Source of the DNA: Mycolicibacterium aurum
GTDB lineage: Bacteria > Actinomycetota > Actinomycetes > Mycobacteriales > Mycobacteriaceae
Direction: 5' to 3'
NCBI RefSeq assembly: GCF_900637195.1
Contig: NZ_LR134356.1
Coordinates: forward strand, 3,906,001-3,970,000
DNA: 64,000 nucleotides
Shown here piece by piece: positions 1-7,759 of this stretch (position 1 is the first letter of the stretch; each line of letters opens with the position of its first letter). The notes under the pieces were generated by a model, which worked only from the letters and a program-made list of their open reading frames with translations, made no database searches and was not told where the DNA came from. The position numbers and the translations under genes were made by a program.

Positions 1-1653
1 CCCCGCCCAGTGCGAGCCATGCCCGGAGAACACCCACACGGCACCGTTGTCGGCGCCGGGGATGACCGTTCCCGTCACCACCCGCGGATGGCGGATCTGG
101 GCGGCCATCGATTCGAGCGCATCGACCGCCACCCCGGGGTCGGCCGAGCCATCGGTGACGACCGCACCCCTGACCGGTTCGTGTGAGCGGCGGGCCCACA
201 GGGTGGCCGCGACGTCGTCGACGGAGAAGTCGGACCCGCGCAGACTGCGGGCCAGCGCGCCTGCCTGCGCAGCCAGCCGGGCCTCCGAGCGCGCCGACAC
301 CGGCAGGAAAGAGGCGGGCGCAGCGGCGGTGTCGAGGACCGCGGCGGCGGGGGCCTCTTCGAGCAGGACGTGGGCGAGGGTGCCGCCGTAGCCGTAGCTG
401 CACACCGCCGCGCGCCGCGGGTCAGTGCTGCGCGGCCACGGCTGCGCCTCGGTGGGGACCCACAGCCCACTGTCGTCCCAGTCCACAGCGGTGGTCAGCG
501 CGCGCACGCCCGCCGTCGGAGGCAGCACTTCGTGGTGCAGCGCCAGCGCCGCCTTGATGAGACCGACGACCCCGGCTCCGCCCTCGAGGTGTCCGGTGTT
601 CGGTTTCACCGATCCGACCGCGCACGGCGTGTCGGTGCGGCCTGCGCCGTACACGGCCGCGAGTGCCGCGATCTCCACCGGATCGCCTGTGGGCGTACCG
701 GTTCCGTGTGCCTCGATGAAGCTGACGCTCTCCGGCGCAACGTCGGCGGCGCGGCAGGCGAGCCGGAACAGATCCTCCTGGGCCTCGCCGTTGGGCGACA
801 TGATGCCGACCGTGCGGCCATCCTGAGCGACCGCCCCGCCGCGGATGACCGCGAGCACACGGTCTCCGTCGCGCAGCGCGTCGGCCAACCGCTTGAGCAC
901 CACCACACCCGCGCCCTCGCCGCGCCCGTACCCGTCGGCGGCGTCGTCGAACGTCTTGCAGCGACCGTCGGGCGCCGTGGCGCCTGCGACGTCGAGCACC
1001 CGCGTCAGCCCGGGACCGATCAGCGCACTGACCCCGCCCGCGAGGGCCAGCGACGTCTCGCCGTCCCGCAGCAGCTGGCACGCCTGATGCACCGCGACCA
1101 GCGACGCCGCACACGCGGCATCGAGCGCGACGCTGGGACCGCGCAGGTCGAGCAGATGCGACACCCGGTTGGCCACCCCGCACAGCGAGGTGCCGATCCC
1201 GGTCCAGGCTTCGATGCCTGGGAGGTCCTCCATGAGGAGCTTGCCGTAGTCGTCGGAGTTCACCCCCATCAGCACCGCGGTGTCGCTGCCGGCCAGCGAT
1301 CGCGGCGGGATTCCCGCGTGTTCCAGTGCCTCCCAGGACACTTCGAGCGCCATCCGCTGCTGCGGGTCCATCAGCTCGGCTTCCCGTGGGGACACCCCGA
1401 AGAATTCGGCGTCGAACCCCGGCAGGTCGTCGAGGAACGTGCCCCACCGCGTCGTCTCGCGCAACACCGCGGCGTTGCGCGGATCGCGGTGTAGGTAGGG
1501 CTCCCACCGTTCCGGGGGGACCTCGGTGACCGCGCTTGCCTGCGCGAGCAGGAACGCCCAGAAGTCCTCCGGGGTGGTGATGTCGCCTGCGAGACGGCAG
1601 CCGATCCCGATGATGGCGATCGGAGCGGCGGGCTGGGTGCGGTTCAGCCCCAC
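1..1653 (-). CDS. type I polyketide synthase, N-terminal part (cut by window edge)
   Basis: The visible 551 residues are a complete ketosynthase domain followed by the first residues of an acyltransferase domain. The active-site Cys181 lies in DAACAAS, with His316 in EAHGTGT and His355 in NTGHLEG, so the Cys-His-His condensation triad is intact. The last visible residues (VWVFSGHGSHW) begin the acyltransferase. From memory, a KS followed by a GHG-type acyltransferase start resembles bacterial iterative 6-methylsalicylate-type synthases more than MbtC/MbtD, but this is inference. The GTG at 1653 is the only sensible start: the frame has a stop at 1738-1740, and an ATG just upstream is out of frame. 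An AGGAAAGG lies about 20 bases before the GTG, farther than usual. The rest of the protein lies beyond position 1. Confidence 0.9.
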   Translation of the reverse strand, partial: MGLNRTQPAAPIAIIGIGCRLAGDITTPEDFWAFLLAQASAVTEVPPERWEPYLHRDPRNAAVLRETTRWGTFLDDLPGFDAEFFGVSPREAELMDPQQRMALEVSWEALEHAGIPPRSLAGSDTAVLMGVNSDDYGKLLMEDLPGIEAWTGIGTSLCGVANRVSHLLDLRGPSVALDAACAASLVAVHQACQLLRDGETSLALAGGVSALIGPGLTRVLDVAGATAPDGRCKTFDDAADGYGRGEGAGVVVLKRLADALRDGDRVLAVIRGGAVAQDGRTVGIMSPNGEAQEDLFRLACRAADVAPESVSFIEAHGTGTPTGDPVEIAALAAVYGAGRTDTPCAVGSVKPNTGHLEGGAGVVGLIKAALALHHEVLPPTAGVRALTTAVDWDDSGLWVPTEAQPWPRSTDPRRAAVCSYGYGGTLAHVLLEEAPAAAVLDTAAAPASFLPVSARSEARLAAQAGALARSLRGSDFSVDDVAATLWARRSHEPVRGAVVTDGSADPGVAVDALESMAAQIRHPRVVTGTVIPGADNGAVWVFSGHGSHWAG

Positions 1654-1778
1654 GTCGAGACAGGCATATGGATAGCCTTTCCTAAGCCGAGGTTCCGCAT
1701 GCGAGCATCCTGGCACAACGGAGGTGCCCGCAGCGGCTTACCTGGCAGCCGCTGTGGCTTGGCTGTGAGCGTTGTTGG

Positions 1779-2162
1779 TCACATCCGGGGCGGTGGCTGC
1801 GCTCCCGCATCCTCGGGATCGACCTCGACCGCGTAGGAGGTGATCGCTGAAATCGTGTCGCCGGAGAACTCGTATATGGCACAACTGGCCACCGCCGTCA
1901 CGCCGTCCGGCCGCAGGTAACGCACCACCGTGTCGACGGCGACGGTGTCTCGATCACCGACCGTCACGCACCGGTCGAACTGCACCTCTGCACCGGCGAG
2001 ACTCTCCTGGGTGTCTCGGCAGGTGCGCCGGACTGCGTCGGCGCCCTCGAGGATCATCCCCCCGACGATGGTCCACTTCACGTCCTTCGCGAGATGACTC
2101 AGCGCCTCGTCGAAACGATGCTCCGAGAACGCGCGACCGACGGCGACGGGGTCGAATGCCAT
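1779..2162 (-). CDS. NTF2-like / SnoaL-type small protein
   Basis: A 127-residue protein with the length and alternating pattern of the NTF2-like (SnoaL/DUF4440) cone-shaped fold: an N-terminal helix, a WTIVGG strand, then long beta strands ending in a proline-rich tail. Members include polyketide cyclases, isomerases and dehydratases as well as proteins with no catalysis. It ends 126 bases upstream of the polyketide synthase start on the same strand, so a tailoring role is possible but not shown. It is divergent from the F420-type oxidoreductase starting at 2198, with only about 35 bases between starts. Substrate is unknown. Confidence 0.7.
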   Translation of the reverse strand: MAFDPVAVGRAFSEHRFDEALSHLAKDVKWTIVGGMILEGADAVRRTCRDTQESLAGAEVQFDRCVTVGDRDTVAVDTVVRYLRPDGVTAVASCAIYEFSGDTISAITSYAVEVDPEDAGAQPPPRM

Positions 2163-2197
2163 GCAGCGACCGTAGCGCCCCCGGCCCTCGACACGGT

Positions 2198-3070
2198 ATG
2201 AGTGATGGCATGCAGCTATCCGGAGTGGGTTTGTGGAGTTCGCAATTGCGTTACGGCAATCCGGCCGAGGCGGCCGAGGCCGCCGCCGAGCTGGACGGGC
2301 TGGGGTACTCGGCGCTGTGGATTCCCGACGTCGGTGGCCCGGTGCTCGATTCCGTCGACAACCTGCTGACCGCCACCGAGAAGACCGTGATCGCGACCGG
2401 CATCCTGAACCTCTGGATGCACGAGCCCGCCGATGTGGCGGCGCGCTATGCCGCGCTGACCGAAGCCCACGGAGACCGATTCCTGCTCGGCATCGGCGTC
2501 AGCCACGCGCCGCTGATCGATTCGACGGAGCCGGGCCGCTACCGCAAGCCGCTGGCCGCCACCAAGGCGTTCCTGGACGGGCTCGACGCAGCGGCGCAGC
2601 CGGTGCCCACGAGCAACCGGGTGCTGGCCGCTCTCGGCCCGAAGATGCTGCAGCTGTCGGCGACGCGGGCCGCGGGTGCGCATCCTTACCTGGTCACCCC
2701 GGACCACACCAAGACCGCCCGTGAGGTTCTGGGCGACGGTCCGCTGCTGCTGCCCGAGCAGACCGTCGTGCTGACCGACAGCCGGGACGAGGCGAGCGCC
2801 ATCGGAAAGGATTGGCTGCGTTCCTATCTCGCGCTGCCCAACTACGCCAACAACCTGCTGCGGTCGGGCTTCACCGAAGACGACGTCAGCTCGGTCAGCG
2901 ATCGGCTGTTCGACGCAATCATCGCCTGGGGTGACGAGGACGCGATCAAGCGTCGCGTCGACGAGCATCACGCGGCAGGCGCCGATCACGTGTGCGTTCA
3001 GGTCATCACCGCCGATCCGCAGGAGTTCCCGCGCGAGCAGTGGCGTCGTCTTGCCGCTGCGCTGCTGTGA
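2198..3070 (+). CDS. LLM-class (luciferase-like) F420-dependent oxidoreductase
   Basis: A 290-residue single-domain TIM-barrel protein of the luciferase-like monooxygenase class, similar to the TIGR03620 group abundant in mycobacteria. The N-terminal GLWSSQLRYG strand, the LGYSALWIPD segment and FLLGIGVSHAPL are typical of this class, which commonly uses coenzyme F420 rather than flavin in this genus. The substrate cannot be read from sequence. ATG 2198 was chosen, but ATG 2210 (MQLSGVGLWSS) is an equally good start; the longer frame from 2156 would overlap the divergent gene. It converges on hemW, with 9 bases between stop codons. Confidence 0.82.
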   Translation: MSDGMQLSGVGLWSSQLRYGNPAEAAEAAAELDGLGYSALWIPDVGGPVLDSVDNLLTATEKTVIATGILNLWMHEPADVAARYAALTEAHGDRFLLGIGVSHAPLIDSTEPGRYRKPLAATKAFLDGLDAAAQPVPTSNRVLAALGPKMLQLSATRAAGAHPYLVTPDHTKTAREVLGDGPLLLPEQTVVLTDSRDEASAIGKDWLRSYLALPNYANNLLRSGFTEDDVSSVSDRLFDAIIAWGDEDAIKRRVDEHHAAGADHVCVQVITADPQEFPREQWRRLAAALL

Positions 3071-3079
3071 GCTGACAGC

Positions 3080-4264
3080 TCAGCTCAGAACGTCGCGCAC
3101 CACCGCATCGGCGAGCAGCCGGCCGCGGTCGGTGAGCACCACCGTCTCGCCGTCGCCGACGAGCAGTCCGTCGGCAACGGCCCGACGGGCCCGCTCACGC
3201 TCGGTGGCGGACAGCGCCGCGACCGGCAGCCCCGTGCGCAGCCGCATCCGCAGCATCACGTCCTCGATGTGCGCCGTCGCGGCGTCGAGTTGCTCGAAGT
3301 CGGCCACGGGGAGCCCGCCGCCGCCGAGCGCTGCGGCATAGGCGTTGGGGTGCTTGACATTCCACCACCGGGTGGCGCCGACGTAGCCGTGCGCTCCCGG
3401 ACCTGCGCCCCACCATTCGCCGCCGTTCCAGTAGCCGATGTTGTGTCGGCACTCCCCGCCGGGCCGGGCCCAGTTCGACACCTCGTACCACCCGAACCCG
3501 GCGTCGGAGAGACGGCGGTCGAGCAGTTCGTAGCGACGCGCGAGCACGTCGTCGTCGGGTGCGGGGAGCTCACCGCGACGCACCCGCCGGGCCAGCGCGG
3601 TCCCGTCCTCGACGATCAACGCGTAGGCCGACACGTGGTCGACGCCGGCGTCCACAGCCGAGCTCGCCGACCTCACGAGGTCGTCGTCGGTCTCCCCCGG
3701 CGTGCCGTAGATGAGGTCGAGGTTGACGTGGTCGAACCCTTCGGCCCGGGCCTCTCGGGCGGCATCGAGCGCGCGTCCGGGCGAGTGCACGCGGTCCAGC
3801 GTCGCCAGCACGTGCGGCGCAGTGGACTGCATGCCCAGCGAGATCCTGGTGTAGCCGGCGGCGCGCAACCCGGCGAAGAACGACGCCGACGTCGACTCCG
3901 GGTTGGACTCGGTGGTGACCTCGGCGCCGGGAGCCAGCGTGAAATTGTCGCGGATCGCGTCGAGCACCCCACCGAGACCGGCGACACCGAGCAGCGACGG
4001 GGTCCCACCGCCGACAAACACAGTCTGCACCGCCGGGGTCGCGCCGAGGTGCTCAGCGGCCAGCCGCAGCTCGATCCGCAGCGCCGCGAGCCACCCGTCC
4101 GGGTTCGCTCCCCCCAGCTCGGCGGGGGTATAGGTGTTGAAGTCGCAGTATCCGCAGCGCGTGGCGCAGAACGGCACGTGGATATAGATGCCGAAAGGGT
4201 GGCCGGGAGTGGCGGCCATCGCCGGCAGCTGAGGTCGCTGCGCCGGGACCGCCTGCATCGTCAC
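3080..4264 (-). CDS. hemW: radical SAM coproporphyrinogen III oxidase-like protein HemW
   Basis: The radical SAM cluster motif CATRCGYC (C-x3-C-x2-C) follows IYIHVPF near the N-terminus, and a GGGTPSLL glycine motif follows. The WWGAGPGAHGY segment and the C-terminal winged domain match the HemN/HemW family and the protein annotated hemN (Rv2388c) in M. tuberculosis. HemW proteins are now regarded as heme chaperones, whereas true HemN has an extra N-terminal cysteine and substrate residues; which activity applies here is not settled by sequence. GTG 4264 is chosen because a GGAAG lies 9 bases upstream. ATG 4258 is two codons in, and a start farther upstream would overlap the poly-cysteine leader region. 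In M. tuberculosis rpfD and Rv2390c lie between this gene and sirA; both are absent here. Confidence 0.9.
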   Translation of the reverse strand: MTMQAVPAQRPQLPAMAATPGHPFGIYIHVPFCATRCGYCDFNTYTPAELGGANPDGWLAALRIELRLAAEHLGATPAVQTVFVGGGTPSLLGVAGLGGVLDAIRDNFTLAPGAEVTTESNPESTSASFFAGLRAAGYTRISLGMQSTAPHVLATLDRVHSPGRALDAAREARAEGFDHVNLDLIYGTPGETDDDLVRSASSAVDAGVDHVSAYALIVEDGTALARRVRRGELPAPDDDVLARRYELLDRRLSDAGFGWYEVSNWARPGGECRHNIGYWNGGEWWGAGPGAHGYVGATRWWNVKHPNAYAAALGGGGLPVADFEQLDAATAHIEDVMLRMRLRTGLPVAALSATERERARRAVADGLLVGDGETVVLTDRGRLLADAVVRDVLS

Positions 4265-4344
4265 GCAGCCAGTCTTCCAGAAGGTAGTTTTGCTCACCCT
4301 GAGCGCAAATCTCGCCCGGTTAGGGCGGGTGTGGGTTTCCGTGG

Positions 4345-4350
4345 CACAAT
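4345..4350 (+). promoter_or_regulatory. -10-like element for leaderless poly-Cys leader
   Basis: CACAAT ends seven bases before GTG 4358. That spacing is expected if transcription starts on the G of the start codon, giving a leaderless mRNA. The match to the mycobacterial TANNNT consensus is imperfect at the first base. Confidence 0.5.
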
Positions 4351-4357
4351 CGAGGGC

Positions 4358-4453
4358 GTGACTGCAGCCCACAGCTTCGCCCGCCGGGTATCGCTGGTGT
4401 CGCGCCTGCATGTCGATCTCAAGCGCGTCTGTACCTGTTGCTGTCTGCCCTGA
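4358..4453 (+). CDS. poly-cysteine leader peptide upstream of sirA
   Basis: A 31-residue frame starting with GTG and ending KRVCTCCCLP, so four of the last six residues are cysteine. No ribosome-binding site precedes it, and a -10-like hexamer sits seven bases upstream, as for a leaderless gene. Poly-cysteine leaderless small ORFs that act as cysteine-responsive attenuators upstream of sulfur genes have been described in M. smegmatis, and one lies before sirA there; the position and composition here match. Scarce Cys-tRNA would stall the ribosome at the Cys run and change folding of the downstream leader (4454-4575). Function is inferred from family knowledge; the frame and composition are directly visible. 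Confidence 0.8.
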   Translation: MTAAHSFARRVSLVSRLHVDLKRVCTCCCLP

Positions 4454-4489
4454 CCCGGATCTTGTAGGACCCAGCCCGTAAGCACTTCA

Positions 4490-4520
4490 GCTGGCCGCCG
4501 GATCTGCGCCGCCGGCCAGC
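4490..4520 (+). promoter_or_regulatory. GC-rich hairpin in sirA leader
   Basis: A perfect 8-bp inverted repeat, GCTGGCCG (4490-4497) and CGGCCAGC (4513-4520), can form a hairpin 37 bases after the leader stop codon. No T-run follows, so it is more likely a switch element of the attenuator than a plain terminator. Confidence 0.55.
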
Positions 4521-4550
4521 CACCGGTGTCACAGCGCGATTCGAACGTCG

Positions 4551-4565
4551 GCTCCAACCAGGAGC
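4551..4565 (+). promoter_or_regulatory. hairpin sequestering the sirA ribosome-binding site
   Basis: GCTCC (4551-4555) is complementary to GGAGC (4561-4565), with a 5-base loop. GGAG (4561-4564) is the Shine-Dalgarno sequence of sirA, 11 bases before ATG 4576. In the folded form the site is paired and initiation should drop. This fits a translational attenuator controlled by the poly-Cys leader. Confidence 0.55.
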
Positions 4566-4575
4566 TCACTGACAT

Positions 4576-6243
4576 ATGACCACTGCCAAGCCTGCGAAGC
4601 GTCCCCGCGGCGAGGGCCAATGGGCGCTCGGCTACCGCGAGCCGCTCAACCCCAACGAACAGTCCAAGAAGGACGACAACCCGCTCAACGTCCGAGCGCG
4701 CATCGAGGCAACCTACGCCAAGAACGGCTTCGAGAGCATCGACAAGGGCGACCTGCGCGGCCGTTTCCGCTGGTGGGGGCTCTACACCCAGCGCAAGCCG
4801 GGGTTCGACGGCACGTGGACGGGCGACGAGAACACCGACATGCTCGAAGACGAGTTCTTCATGCTGCGGGTCCGCAGCGACGGCGGCGCCCTGACCGCCG
4901 CGGCGCTGCGCACCCTCGGCGGCATCTCCACCGAGTTCGCCCGGGACACCGCCGACATCTCCGATCGCCAGAACATCCAGTACCACTGGATCGACGTCAA
5001 GAACATGCCGGAGATCTGGCGGCGGCTCGACGAGGTCGGACTGCAGACCACCGAGGCGTGCGGCGACTGCCCGCGCGTGGTGCTGGGTTCGCCGCTGGCG
5101 GGTGAGTCGCTCAACGAGGTGATCGACGGAACGCCCGCGGTCGAGGAGATCGTCAAGCGCTACATCGGCAAGCCCGAGTACTCCAACCTGCCGCGCAAGT
5201 TCAAGACCGCGATCTCGGGCCTGCAGGACGTGGTGCACGAGGTCAACGACGTCGCCTTCATCGGCGTCGAGCATCCCGAGCACGGTCCCGGGTTCGACCT
5301 CTGGGTGGGCGGCGGCCTGTCCACCAATCCCATGCTCGGACAGCGGGTCGGCGCGTGGGTCCCTCTCGACGAGGTGCCCGACGTGTGGGAGGGCGTGGTC
5401 AGCGTGTTCCGCGACTACGGCTACCGCAGACTGCGGGCCAAGGCGCGGCTGAAGTTCCTGATCAAAGACTGGGGCGTAGAGAAATTCAGGGAAGTCCTCG
5501 AAACGGAATACCTGAAGCGTCCGCTGATCGACGGACCGGCGCCGGACCCGGTGACCAGGCCCATCGACCACGTCGGCGTCCAGAAACTGAAGAACGGCCT
5601 CAACGCCGTCGGTGTCGCCCCGATCGCGGGCCGCGTATCGGGCACGATCCTGACCAAGGTCGCCGACCTGGCCGAGTCCGTGGGCAGCGACCGGATCCGC
5701 TTCACCCCGTACCAGAAGCTGATCGTGCTCGACGTGCCCGACGAGAAGCTCGACGAGCTGCGCGCGGGGCTTGACGCGCTGGGTCTGCCCTCGGCACCGT
5801 CGCACTGGCGGCGCAACCTGATGGCCTGCACGGGCATCGAATTCTGCAAGCTGAGCTTCGCCGAGACCAGGAGCCGCTCACAGACCCTGGTGCCCGAGCT
5901 GGAGAAGCGGCTGGAAGACATCAACGCCCAGCTCGACGTGCCCGTCACGATCAACATCAACGGCTGCCCGAACTCGTGCGCCCGCATCCAGATCGCCGAC
6001 ATCGGCTTCAAGGGCCAGATGATCGACGACGGGAACGGCCCCGAGGAAGGGTTCCAGGTCCATCTGGGCGGCAGCCTGGGACTGGACAGCGGTTTCGGCC
6101 GCAAGCTGCGCCAGCACAAGGTGCTCGCCACCGAGCTCGGTGACTACATCGAGCGTGTTGTTCGCAATTTCGTGAAACAAAGAGAGCAGGGCGAGCGTTT
6201 TGCCACTTGGGCTCTACGAGCCGACGACGCGGACTTGAGGTGA
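4576..6243 (+). CDS. sirA: ferredoxin-dependent sulfite reductase SirA
   Basis: A 555-residue siroheme/[4Fe-4S] reductase of the ferredoxin-dependent nitrite/sulfite reductase family. The cluster ligands are Cys418 and Cys424 (C-x5-C, in ACTGIEFCK) and Cys464 and Cys468 (C-x3-C, in NGCPNSCAR). Tyr70 and Cys162 correspond, with a shift of one, to the Tyr69-Cys161 covalent pair known in the M. tuberculosis enzyme, which marks it as a sulfite reductase rather than a nitrite reductase. It makes sulfide from sulfite for cysteine synthesis. It is first in an operon with cysH (6-base gap) and the chelatase. The leader upstream carries the poly-Cys attenuator. Confidence 0.96.
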   Translation: MTTAKPAKRPRGEGQWALGYREPLNPNEQSKKDDNPLNVRARIEATYAKNGFESIDKGDLRGRFRWWGLYTQRKPGFDGTWTGDENTDMLEDEFFMLRVRSDGGALTAAALRTLGGISTEFARDTADISDRQNIQYHWIDVKNMPEIWRRLDEVGLQTTEACGDCPRVVLGSPLAGESLNEVIDGTPAVEEIVKRYIGKPEYSNLPRKFKTAISGLQDVVHEVNDVAFIGVEHPEHGPGFDLWVGGGLSTNPMLGQRVGAWVPLDEVPDVWEGVVSVFRDYGYRRLRAKARLKFLIKDWGVEKFREVLETEYLKRPLIDGPAPDPVTRPIDHVGVQKLKNGLNAVGVAPIAGRVSGTILTKVADLAESVGSDRIRFTPYQKLIVLDVPDEKLDELRAGLDALGLPSAPSHWRRNLMACTGIEFCKLSFAETRSRSQTLVPELEKRLEDINAQLDVPVTININGCPNSCARIQIADIGFKGQMIDDGNGPEEGFQVHLGGSLGLDSGFGRKLRQHKVLATELGDYIERVVRNFVKQREQGERFATWALRADDADLR

Positions 6244-6249
6244 TGTGAA

Positions 6250-6957
6250 GTGACGGATGTGATCACGGATACCGACCTGCAGCTGCTGGCCGAACGCGGC
6301 GCCGCCGAACTGGGTGAGCACGCAACGGCCGAGGACCTGCTGCGCTGGACCGACGAGAACTTCGGCGGCAACTACATCGTGGCGTCGAACATGCAGGACG
6401 CGGTGCTCGTCGACCTGGCGACCAAAGTGCGGCCCGGCGTCGACGTGCTGTTCCTCGACACCGGCTACCACTTCGTGGAGACCATCGGCACCCGCGACGC
6501 CGTCGAGGCGGTGTACGACGTCAACGTCGTCAACGTGCGCCCCGAGCTCAGCGTCACCCAGCAGGACGCGGTGCACGGTAAGGACCTCTTCGCCCGAGAC
6601 GCAGGAGCGTGCTGCGGCATGCGCAAGGTCGAACCGCTCGGCAAGGCGCTGAAGAACTACTCGGCGTGGGTGACCGGAATCCGTCGCGTCGAGGCCCCGA
6701 CCCGTGCCAACGCCCCGTTGATCAGCTGGGACAAGGCTTTCGGGCTGGTGAAGATCAACCCGCTGGCGGCGTGGAGCGACGAGCAGATGCAGGACTACAT
6801 CGACGCCAACGGCGTACTGGTGAATCCGCTTGTCGACGAGGGCTACCCGTCGATCGGCTGCGCCCCGTGCACCAACAAGCCCATCGCGGGCGCCGATCCG
6901 CGCAGCGGTCGCTGGGCAGGCCAGTCGAAGACAGAGTGCGGGCTGCACGCCTCGTGA
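6250..6957 (+). CDS. cysH: adenylylsulfate (APS) reductase CysH
   Basis: A 235-residue adenine-nucleotide alpha-hydrolase-fold reductase. It has the C-terminal catalytic ECGLH motif (Cys230) and two cysteine pairs, Cys121-Cys122 and Cys204-Cys207, that bind a [4Fe-4S] cluster. The cluster pairs distinguish APS reductases of the plant/mycobacterial assimilatory type from PAPS reductases. It reduces APS to sulfite, which SirA takes to sulfide. It starts with GTG six bases after the sirA stop, and its own stop overlaps the next start (GTGA). Confidence 0.95.
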   Translation: MTDVITDTDLQLLAERGAAELGEHATAEDLLRWTDENFGGNYIVASNMQDAVLVDLATKVRPGVDVLFLDTGYHFVETIGTRDAVEAVYDVNVVNVRPELSVTQQDAVHGKDLFARDAGACCGMRKVEPLGKALKNYSAWVTGIRRVEAPTRANAPLISWDKAFGLVKINPLAAWSDEQMQDYIDANGVLVNPLVDEGYPSIGCAPCTNKPIAGADPRSGRWAGQSKTECGLHAS

Positions 6958-7682
6958 GTCTGCGGACCCCCGCCCACCCCTCGTTGATCCTCACCGCCCA
7001 CGGCAGCGCCGACCCGAGATCGGCCGCGACGGTGCGGCTCATCGCCGAGTGCGTGCGCCGGCTGCGTCCCGGCCTGGATGCGCGTGTCGCCTTCTGCGAG
7101 CAGAACTCCCCCAATCTGCGGGACGTGCTGGAGACGCTGCACGACCGCGTGTCCGTCGTCGTCCCGCTGCTGTTGGCCGATGCCTATCACGCCAGGGTCG
7201 ACATCCCCGCGATGATCGCCGAGTCCGGGGCCGAGGTCCGCCAGGCCGAGGTGCTCGGCGAAGACGACCGACTGATCCACGTGCTGCGCCAGCGGCTCGA
7301 GCACGCCGGGGTCTCACGGCTGGACGCCGAGATCGGGGTGCTGGTCGCTGCGGTCGGCTCGTCCCAGCCCGATGCCAACACCCGCACTGCGGCGGTGGCA
7401 CACGAACTGACCTTGACCACCCGCTGGACCGCGACGACGGCGTTCGCGACGGGCCCGCACCCCACCTTGGCCGAGGCCGCCGACGAACTCCGCGGGCGCG
7501 GTGCCACCCGGCTCGTCATCGCGCCATGGTTTCTGGCCCATGGCCGGCTGACCGACCGCGTGGTGACATTCGCTCGCGCACAAGGTATCCCGATGTCGTC
7601 GCCACTGGGCGCCCATCGCCAGGTGGCCGAGACAGTGCTGGACCGTTTCGAGTCAGCACTCGCGCTGACCGCCGCCGCGTGA
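6954..7682 (+). CDS. che1: sirohydrochlorin chelatase (CbiX/SirB-like; che1 homologue)
   Basis: A 242-residue protein with two CbiX-type halves. The N-terminal LILTAHGSADPRS carries the metal-binding His of the class II chelatase family, and the second half contains APWFLAHGRLTDR with another HG motif. It probably inserts iron into sirohydrochlorin to make the siroheme that SirA needs, which explains its place as third gene after sirA-cysH. It overlaps cysH by four bases (GTGA), implying translational coupling. The M. tuberculosis equivalent is Rv2393. Cobalt chelation cannot be excluded from sequence alone. Confidence 0.88.
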   Translation: MSLRTPAHPSLILTAHGSADPRSAATVRLIAECVRRLRPGLDARVAFCEQNSPNLRDVLETLHDRVSVVVPLLLADAYHARVDIPAMIAESGAEVRQAEVLGEDDRLIHVLRQRLEHAGVSRLDAEIGVLVAAVGSSQPDANTRTAAVAHELTLTTRWTATTAFATGPHPTLAEAADELRGRGATRLVIAPWFLAHGRLTDRVVTFARAQGIPMSSPLGAHRQVAETVLDRFESALALTAAA

Positions 7683-7759
7683 CGCGCATCGGTACAGTGT
7701 TGGCAAAGCCCCCTCGCGAACAAGGACCCAGTGGAATCTCATAGACCCGGGGCGGTCGC

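Noticed and set aside
370..1507. Long open frames on both strands over the first 1.5 kb
   Set aside because: They are arginine- and proline-rich shadows of the ketosynthase frame, which shows the full catalytic triad and runs off the window.
1..1653. Assignment of the polyketide synthase as mycobactin gene mbtC or mbtD
   Set aside because: The hemW neighbourhood in M. tuberculosis holds the mbt cluster, but the upstream gene here is not mbtB and the KS-AT fusion with a GHG acyltransferase start does not fit; left unnamed.
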